A DNA stretch of 11,800 nt from JAQYVZ01 sp035269105 (GTDB lineage: Bacteria; Desulfobacterota; Desulfuromonadia; Desulfuromonadales; BM103), in contig DATFJP010000199.1 of NCBI GenBank assembly GCA_035269105.1, positions 1 through 11,800 of the forward strand. The letters are read 5' to 3'. Below, one piece after another: positions 7,887 to 11,800 of this stretch. The position numbers were made by a program, and so were the translations under genes. Every line of letters starts with the position of its first letter. Position 1 is the stretch's first letter. Under the pieces are notes generated by a model. The model saw nothing but the letters and a program-made list of their open reading frames with translations. It was not told the origin of the DNA and made no database searches.

Positions 7887-7993
7887 GGAAAACGTTCAGG
7901 GGGAATCCGGGTGGCGTCGTTCCGGCCGAGCACTTAATGACTTGAATTGAATGCCGCCTGGAATTCGGCAGAATTGTTTTTACTACGTTAGCA

Positions 7994-8026
7994 GAAAAGA
8001 CAGGCCCTTGTCATCCGACAGGGTCC
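7994..8026 (-). terminator. Probable intrinsic terminator of the GGDEF gene
   Basis: Plus-strand CCCTTGTC (8005-8012) pairs with GACAGGG (8017-8023) around ATCC with one bulged T; two more pairs, including a G-T, can extend it. Read on the minus strand the stem is followed by TGTCTTTTCT, a moderate U-tract. It begins at the stop codon of the GAF-GGDEF gene. It would separate that gene from the downstream cysteine desulfurase gene. Confidence 0.45.
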
Positions 8027-9120
8027 TAGAGCGAGGTGATTTGCCCCAAGCCGTCCCGATGATGAACTTTGTTCTTGCCGGCGCTTTTGGCCATATACAT
8101 CAAATCGTCAACCCGTTGCAAAAGGTGCTCGACCGTGGAGCCGTCTTCCGGAAAGGAGGCGACGCCTATGCTGACCGTAACGCCGGTCGCTGGCGAAATT
8201 TCTTTCAGGAACAGGGGAGATTTTTCTTCCACTGAACTTCGGATCCGGCCGGCAACCAGCAAAGCTTCATCGAGCCCGGTTTCGGGGAGAAGAGCCACAA
8301 ACTCCTCGCCTCCATAACGGTAGACAAGATCACAATCCCGCAACAGCTCGCTAATCAGGGCGGCCAGTTCCCGCAAGATGACATCTCCGCAGGGATGACC
8401 ATATAAATCATTGAATTTCTTAAAATTATCGACATCAAGCAGGACAATGGAGAGGGGTGTGTGATACCTTTCCGCCCGGCGCAATTCTTCACAGAAATCT
8501 TTTTTGAACTGCCGGTGATTGAGCAGTCCGGTCAGACCGTCCGTGCTGGCCAGTTCGAGAGTTTTGAGATGAAGCCTGGCGTTGTCAATGCTCATGGTGG
8601 CAAAAGAAGCCAGGACCGATAACAGCCGCAGACGGCTCCTGTCCAGGGTCCGGGGCTGGAAGTCATCGACGTAGAGAATCCCGACTAGATTCTTCTGAAA
8701 GATGAGGGGCACCGCGATCAGAGCCTGGATCCCTTCTTCCAGAGCCAGGGGGTTCATGGTCACGTTGGTTTTCGCGACATCTTCCACCACAAAGGGTTCG
8801 CCAAAGTCAATAATGCCGTGGGTAAGCCCGCCCTCTTTGACCCGCCACCGGTCCCTGGCGACAAACTTCTCGCTTAAACCGGCATGAGCATGCAAAACCA
8901 GAGTTTGTTCGCTTTCCTCGTAAAGAGCGATGCTGCCGGCCGGGAAATCCATAATGGCCATGGCGCTGTGCAGGATATTCTGCAGCACCTCGCCGAGATT
9001 CAGCGACGAGACCACCACCTGCGCAACGCTGAGGAGGTTCTTCAGCCCTTTGACTTCCTCGATAAGTGCTAAATCATTTTCTGGACGATCAACCGCCACC
9101 CGGCCCCCCTTTGGACTCAT
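8026..9120 (-). CDS. GAF-GGDEF diguanylate cyclase
   Basis: A 364-residue soluble signalling protein without a membrane segment. A GAF sensor domain spans about residues 30-180 (from SVAQVVVSSLNLGEVLQNIL through LIAVPLIFQKNLVGILYVDD) and would bind a small ligand that cannot be predicted. A GGDEF domain follows (about 190-355), with STDGLTGLLNHR (192-203), LDVDNFKKFND (228-238), the active-site variant GGEEF (270-274) and SIGVASFP (317-324). GGEEF with an intact metal-binding Asp supports active conversion of two GTP to c-di-GMP. RDCD (261-264), five residues before GGEEF, fits the RxxD inhibitory site, implying product feedback. The ATG at 9120 is chosen because GAGG lies 9 nt upstream; an in-frame GTG at 9162 would add 14 residues with no ribosome site. 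No EAL or HD-GYP domain is present. It is divergent from nrdJ across 253 bp. Confidence 0.94.
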   Translation of the reverse strand: MSPKGGRVAVDRPENDLALIEEVKGLKNLLSVAQVVVSSLNLGEVLQNILHSAMAIMDFPAGSIALYEESEQTLVLHAHAGLSEKFVARDRWRVKEGGLTHGIIDFGEPFVVEDVAKTNVTMNPLALEEGIQALIAVPLIFQKNLVGILYVDDFQPRTLDRSRLRLLSVLASFATMSIDNARLHLKTLELASTDGLTGLLNHRQFKKDFCEELRRAERYHTPLSIVLLDVDNFKKFNDLYGHPCGDVILRELAALISELLRDCDLVYRYGGEEFVALLPETGLDEALLVAGRIRSSVEEKSPLFLKEISPATGVTVSIGVASFPEDGSTVEHLLQRVDDLMYMAKSAGKNKVHHRDGLGQITSL

Positions 9121-9270
9121 TGCCCGTGCCCTCGCGTTTTTTATAGCATAATACTGCAGCACTCAAAACGTTTTTTATTTCGGTTTGTTAGGTGGTTGCT
9201 GAACAGCTCGCTCAGGCCGGGAAAGACCGGGAAGTGCAAGATTAATGAATGAACTATAAATTTTAGCCCG

Positions 9271-9299
9271 TTGACAACCACCAGATGTTGTGGTTTAAA
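9271..9299 (+). promoter_or_regulatory. Sigma-70-type promoter of nrdJ
   Basis: A perfect TTGACA -35 element (9271-9276) is followed after 17 bp by TTTAAA (9294-9299), four of six matches to the -10 consensus. The start would fall near 9306, giving a leader of roughly 68 nt before the nrdJ ATG, too short for a cobalamin riboswitch. An NrdR-like box fills the spacer. The rest of the divergent 9121-9373 region shows no further clear site. Confidence 0.65.
9278..9293 (+). promoter_or_regulatory. NrdR-like box 1 (upstream, inside the promoter spacer)
   Basis: CCACCAGATGTTGTGG matches the NrdR-box consensus acaCwAtATaTwGtgt at about 11 of 16 positions and is itself an imperfect palindrome (CCAC...GTGG). 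It starts exactly 32 bp before box 2, about three helical turns, as expected for the usual NrdR box pairs. It lies between the -35 and -10 elements, so binding would block RNA polymerase. The individual match is modest; the spacing is what makes it credible. Confidence 0.55.
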
Positions 9300-9309
9300 T
9301 AACCCGAGT

Positions 9310-9325
9310 ACACCATATATATTGT
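9310..9325 (+). promoter_or_regulatory. NrdR-like box 2 (downstream)
   Basis: ACACCATATATATTGT agrees with the NrdR-box consensus acaCwAtATaTwGtgt at about 14 of 16 positions. It lies just after the predicted transcription start of nrdJ. NrdR is the zinc-finger/ATP-cone repressor of ribonucleotide reductase operons; its gene is not in this window. Together with box 1 this predicts nucleotide-dependent repression of nrdJ. Confidence 0.72.
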
Positions 9326-9373
9326 TCTCTTCTTTTTTTTCCCACAATTCCGAAGACTTGCAGGAAGGTTCCC

Positions 9374-11605
9374 ATGACCGCAAAATCACGTACTTCAAAG
9401 CTCGAACTGTCTGCAAATGCCGTCACCGTTCTGGAGCGGCGCTATTTGCGGAGAGACCAGGAGGGGAAGGTCCTGGAAAAACCTCTCGATATGCTGCAGC
9501 GGGTTGCTGAAACCATTGCCGCCGCCGAGAAGAACCACAAGACCGGCCGGGTTCCCGCAGAACTTGAGAAAGAGTTCCTGGAGATGATGACCCGTCTGGA
9601 GTTCATGCCCAACTCGCCTACCCTGATGAACGCCGGCCGGGAACTCGGTCAATTGTCGGCCTGCTTTGTCCTGCCGGTCGGCGATTCCATGGAGGAGATC
9701 TTCGAGGCCATCAAGCAGACGGCCCTGATTCACAAAAGCGGCGGCGGGACCGGCTTCTCTTTTTCCCGGATCCGGCCCGCCAAAGATGTTGTGCTGTCGA
9801 CCAAAGGGGTGTCTTCGGGTCCGCTCTCGTTCATGAACGTGTTCGACGCGGCCACCGAAACCATCAAGCAGGGCGGCACCCGACGCGGCGCCAATATGGG
9901 CATCATGCGCGTCGACCACCCCGACATCATGGACTTCATCATGTGCAAGCGGGACCAGACGGTCCTCACCAATTTCAATATTTCGGTCGGCATCACCGAA
10001 GCCTTCATGGAGGCTGTGGAAAAAGACCAGGATTACGACATTATCAATCCGCGGACCGGAGACGTCGCCGCCCGGCGCTCGGCCCGCAAAGTCTTCGAAA
10101 GGATCGTCGATCTGGCCTGGAACAACGGCGAGCCCGGCATCGTCTTTCTCGACCGGCTCAACCGGGACAACCCAACCCCGCAGGTTGGCGAGATCGAGGC
10201 GACTAATCCGTGTGGTGAACAGCCTCTACTGCCTTATGAATCCTGCAATCTCGGCTCGATCAACCTGGCGAAGCTGGTCACCGCCGACCGGCAGATCGAC
10301 TGGCAGCGCCTGCAGCAGGTGGTGGAACTCGGCACCCGCTTCCTGGACAATGTCATCGATGTCAATCGCTACCCGATCGAACAGATCGCCGAGATGACGC
10401 GCGCCAACCGCAAAATCGGTCTGGGCGTTATGGGCTGGGCCGACCTGCTGATTCTGCTGGGGATTCCCTACAACAGCGAAGAAGCCGTGCAGCTGGGCGA
10501 AAAGGTCATGAAATTCATCCAGGACATCGCCCGCGCCACTTCGCGAACCCTGGCCAGAGAAAGAGGTCCCTTCCCCAATTTCAAAGGCAGCATCTATGAC
10601 GGTCCGGACGAGCCGGTGCGCAATGCCACCTGCACCACTATTGCGCCAACCGGAACGATTTCGATTATCTGTTCCGCATCAAGCGGCATCGAGCCGCTGT
10701 TCGCCGTTTCTTATGTGCGGCAGGTCCTTGACAAGGACGTTCTGGTCGAGGTCCATCCGCTGTTTGAGAAAATCGCCGTCGAGCGGGGTTTCTATTCTCA
10801 GGAGCTGATGAAGAAAATCGCCCAGCATGGCACCATCCAGGACCTCCCGGAGATCCCCGAGGACATCCGGCGAATCTTCGTCACTTCTCACGACATCACC
10901 CCGGAAGATCACATCAGGATGCAGGCCGCCTTCCAGAAATACACCGACAATGCCGTATCCAAGACCGTAAATTTCTGCAACAGCGCCACCCGGGAAGACG
11001 TCGCGACCGTTTACCGGCTGGCCTACCAGTCCGGCTGCAAAGGGGTCACTATTTATCGCGACGGTTCCCGGGACATGCAGGTGCTGTCGGTCAAGAAAGA
11101 TGAGCAGACGGGGCCAACCGCGGATGCGATCCCCCGCGAAGTCGCCAAGCAGCGTATCAAGCGGGACCGGCCGCGAGCGCTGTCCGGTGCCACTTACCAG
11201 ATGCAGACCGGCTGCGGTCCGCTGTACGTGACCATCAACGAAGATCATAATGGCCTGTTCGAACTCTTTACCACCATGGGCAAGGCCGGCGGCTGTGCTT
11301 CTTCCCAGTGCGAAGCCATCGGGCGCCTGGTATCCCTGGCCTGGCGCAGCGGCATTCAGGCCCGCCAGGCGGTCAAGCAGATGATCGGCATCACCTGTCA
11401 CAAGCCTGCGGGTTTCGGCGAAAACCGGATCACCTCCTGCTCCGATGCTGTGGCCAAGGCGATCCAGATGCATATGGCGGAACATGGTGAAGTCGACATG
11501 GTGCATGCCGAAAGCGGCGGCGCATGCCCGGACTGCGGCGGTCCGGTGGAGCACGAGGGCGGCTGCTGCGTCTGTCACGCCTGCGGCTTTTCCGAGTGCG
11601 CCTAG
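9374..11605 (+). CDS. nrdJ: Adenosylcobalamin-dependent (class II) ribonucleoside-diphosphate reductase
   Basis: A 743-residue class II ribonucleotide reductase, reducing ribonucleotides to deoxyribonucleotides using a radical generated from adenosylcobalamin, with no oxygen requirement. The opening LSANAVTVLERRYL (11-25) is typical of the B12-dependent subfamily; no N-terminal ATP-cone is visible, so overall activity control by dATP there is unlikely. Catalytic features are Cys97 (SACFVLP), the NPCGE motif with thiyl Cys280 plus Asn278 and Glu282, Cys291 (SCNLGSINL) as redox partner, and the phosphate-binding APTGTIS (424-430). A C-terminal module (about 600-743) includes GYxx-type CGPLYVTINEDHNGLFELF and GGCASSQCEAIGRL, then a cysteine cluster (C718, C721, C731, C732, C734, C737, C742) resembling a zinc ribbon or swinging thiol arm for re-reduction by thioredoxin. 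AGGAAGG lies 5 nt before the ATG. The gene is single, not paired with nrdB, and ends at a strong terminator. Confidence 0.97.
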   Translation: MTAKSRTSKLELSANAVTVLERRYLRRDQEGKVLEKPLDMLQRVAETIAAAEKNHKTGRVPAELEKEFLEMMTRLEFMPNSPTLMNAGRELGQLSACFVLPVGDSMEEIFEAIKQTALIHKSGGGTGFSFSRIRPAKDVVLSTKGVSSGPLSFMNVFDAATETIKQGGTRRGANMGIMRVDHPDIMDFIMCKRDQTVLTNFNISVGITEAFMEAVEKDQDYDIINPRTGDVAARRSARKVFERIVDLAWNNGEPGIVFLDRLNRDNPTPQVGEIEATNPCGEQPLLPYESCNLGSINLAKLVTADRQIDWQRLQQVVELGTRFLDNVIDVNRYPIEQIAEMTRANRKIGLGVMGWADLLILLGIPYNSEEAVQLGEKVMKFIQDIARATSRTLARERGPFPNFKGSIYDGPDEPVRNATCTTIAPTGTISIICSASSGIEPLFAVSYVRQVLDKDVLVEVHPLFEKIAVERGFYSQELMKKIAQHGTIQDLPEIPEDIRRIFVTSHDITPEDHIRMQAAFQKYTDNAVSKTVNFCNSATREDVATVYRLAYQSGCKGVTIYRDGSRDMQVLSVKKDEQTGPTADAIPREVAKQRIKRDRPRALSGATYQMQTGCGPLYVTINEDHNGLFELFTTMGKAGGCASSQCEAIGRLVSLAWRSGIQARQAVKQMIGITCHKPAGFGENRITSCSDAVAKAIQMHMAEHGEVDMVHAESGGACPDCGGPVEHEGGCCVCHACGFSECA

Positions 11606-11663
11606 GACGCTGTGGATAAAATGGTCTCCCAGGCCATAATTAATTTCTTTGCCTGATTGCAGC

Positions 11664-11700
11664 GGGGGTTGTCTTCGAGAGAGACAACCCCCTTTCTTTT
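11664..11700 (+). terminator. Intrinsic terminator of nrdJ
   Basis: A perfect 10-bp stem, GGGGGTTGTC (11664-11673) with GACAACCCCC (11683-11692), has a 9-nt loop and is followed by TTTCTTTT. It lies 58 nt after the nrdJ stop codon. It closes nrdJ as a single-gene transcript. Confidence 0.92.
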
Positions 11701-11710
11701 CTGCTAGAAT
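11681..11710 (+). promoter_or_regulatory. Possible promoter reading off the right edge
   Basis: An extended -10 element TGCTAGAAT (11702-11710) is preceded after 18 bp by GAGACA (11681-11686), four of six matches to TTGACA. The -35 would overlap the 3' arm of the nrdJ terminator. Transcription would begin near 11717 and run rightwards. Confidence 0.35.
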
Positions 11711-11728
11711 GCCGTCACTCTCAATCAC

Positions 11729-11800
11729 CCTAGGAGTCTGTCGGACTATGCGGACTGAAGCGAAAATTCGAGGCTTCGAGAACAGATTTCAGCTCGTTCG
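11729..11800 (+). other. Structured right edge; possible start of an unidentified reading frame or repeat element
   Basis: Small symmetries are crowded here: CCTAGG (11729-11734), AGTC/GACT around TGTCG (11735-11747), direct repeats CGGACT (11742 and 11751) and TTCGAG (11767 and 11775), and CGAA/TTCG (11761-11770). An ATG at 11748 opens 17 codons (MRTEAKIRGFENRFQLV) to the edge; TAGGAG lies 11 nt upstream, a long spacing. Such a density of short repeats would also fit the end of an insertion sequence or a dispersed repeat. The window stops too soon to decide and no family is recognised. Confidence 0.25.

Noticed and set aside
7062..7937. 291-codon open frame on the plus strand
   Set aside because: It is antisense to the cysteine desulfurase, which has all catalytic residues; the plus translation looks random and rich in His, Arg and Gln.
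9121..9175. Minus-strand promoter-like sequence for the GGDEF gene (TTGAGT, 15 bp, TATAAA)
   Set aside because: The spacer is short and the -35 match is only four of six; AT-rich bases here give several equally weak options, so no site is called.
9300..9373. Cobalamin riboswitch in the nrdJ leader
   Set aside because: The predicted leader is only about 70 nt and shows no B12-box-like conserved element; a cobalamin riboswitch needs roughly 200 nt.
10679..11728. 349-codon open frame on the minus strand over the end of nrdJ
   Set aside because: It is a mirror of nrdJ codons and even runs through the nrdJ terminator; no ribosome site or domain supports it.
1..11800. CRISPR arrays, tRNA or rRNA genes, complete insertion sequences, defence or phage modules
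   Set aside because: No regularly spaced repeats, cloverleaf-like sequences, transposase or integrase motifs were seen on either strand; almost all the sequence is explained by nine housekeeping-type genes.

Overview
The window looks like a chromosomal housekeeping segment from a GC-rich anaerobic or facultative bacterium. The closest fit is the Desulfuromonadales/Geobacter-type former Deltaproteobacteria. This rests on the gene repertoire: a giant NAD-type glutamate dehydrogenase, an adenosylcobalamin-dependent (class II) ribonucleotide reductase, a GAF-GGDEF diguanylate cyclase with GGEEF, a fused PIN-PhoH ATPase and a stand-alone class V cysteine desulfurase. Assignment to the order is an inference; no rRNA is present to fix it. 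I see no tRNA, CRISPR array, complete insertion sequence or phage gene.

Layout. Positions 1-9120 hold eight genes, all on the minus strand. In transcription order (right to left) they are the GAF-GGDEF cyclase (8026-9120), a cysteine desulfurase-family enzyme (6741-7886), PIN-PhoH ATPase (5373-6689), tsaD (4254-5276), a DUF2062 membrane protein (3694-4182), rsmA/ksgA (2738-3532), a SurA_N/parvulin-type prolyl isomerase without signal peptide (1687-2559), and the first 507 residues of NAD-glutamate dehydrogenase, which runs off the left edge (1-1521). Gaps between these genes are about 50-180 bp, so several may be co-transcribed, but none overlap and coupling is loose. A 253-bp divergent region (9121-9373) separates them from nrdJ on the plus strand (9374-11605), which ends in a strong intrinsic terminator. 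The last 100 bases hold a possible promoter and the start of something that cannot be identified.

Functionally, the minus-strand block is rich in RNA and translation quality functions. TsaD makes tRNA t6A, RsmA dimethylates 16S rRNA, PIN-PhoH is a predicted RNA-acting ATPase/nuclease, and cysteine desulfurase supplies sulfur for cofactors or thiolation. The cyclase makes the signal c-di-GMP; the glutamate dehydrogenase links amino-acid and carbon metabolism; NrdJ supplies deoxyribonucleotides independently of oxygen.

The best regulatory signal is a pair of NrdR-like boxes, 32 bp apart start to start, upstream of nrdJ. One sits exactly in the spacer of a good sigma-70-type promoter. I found no convincing undescribed multi-gene system; the second-look items are regulatory sites, the signal-less parvulin, a leader hairpin before the glutamate dehydrogenase and the structured right edge.
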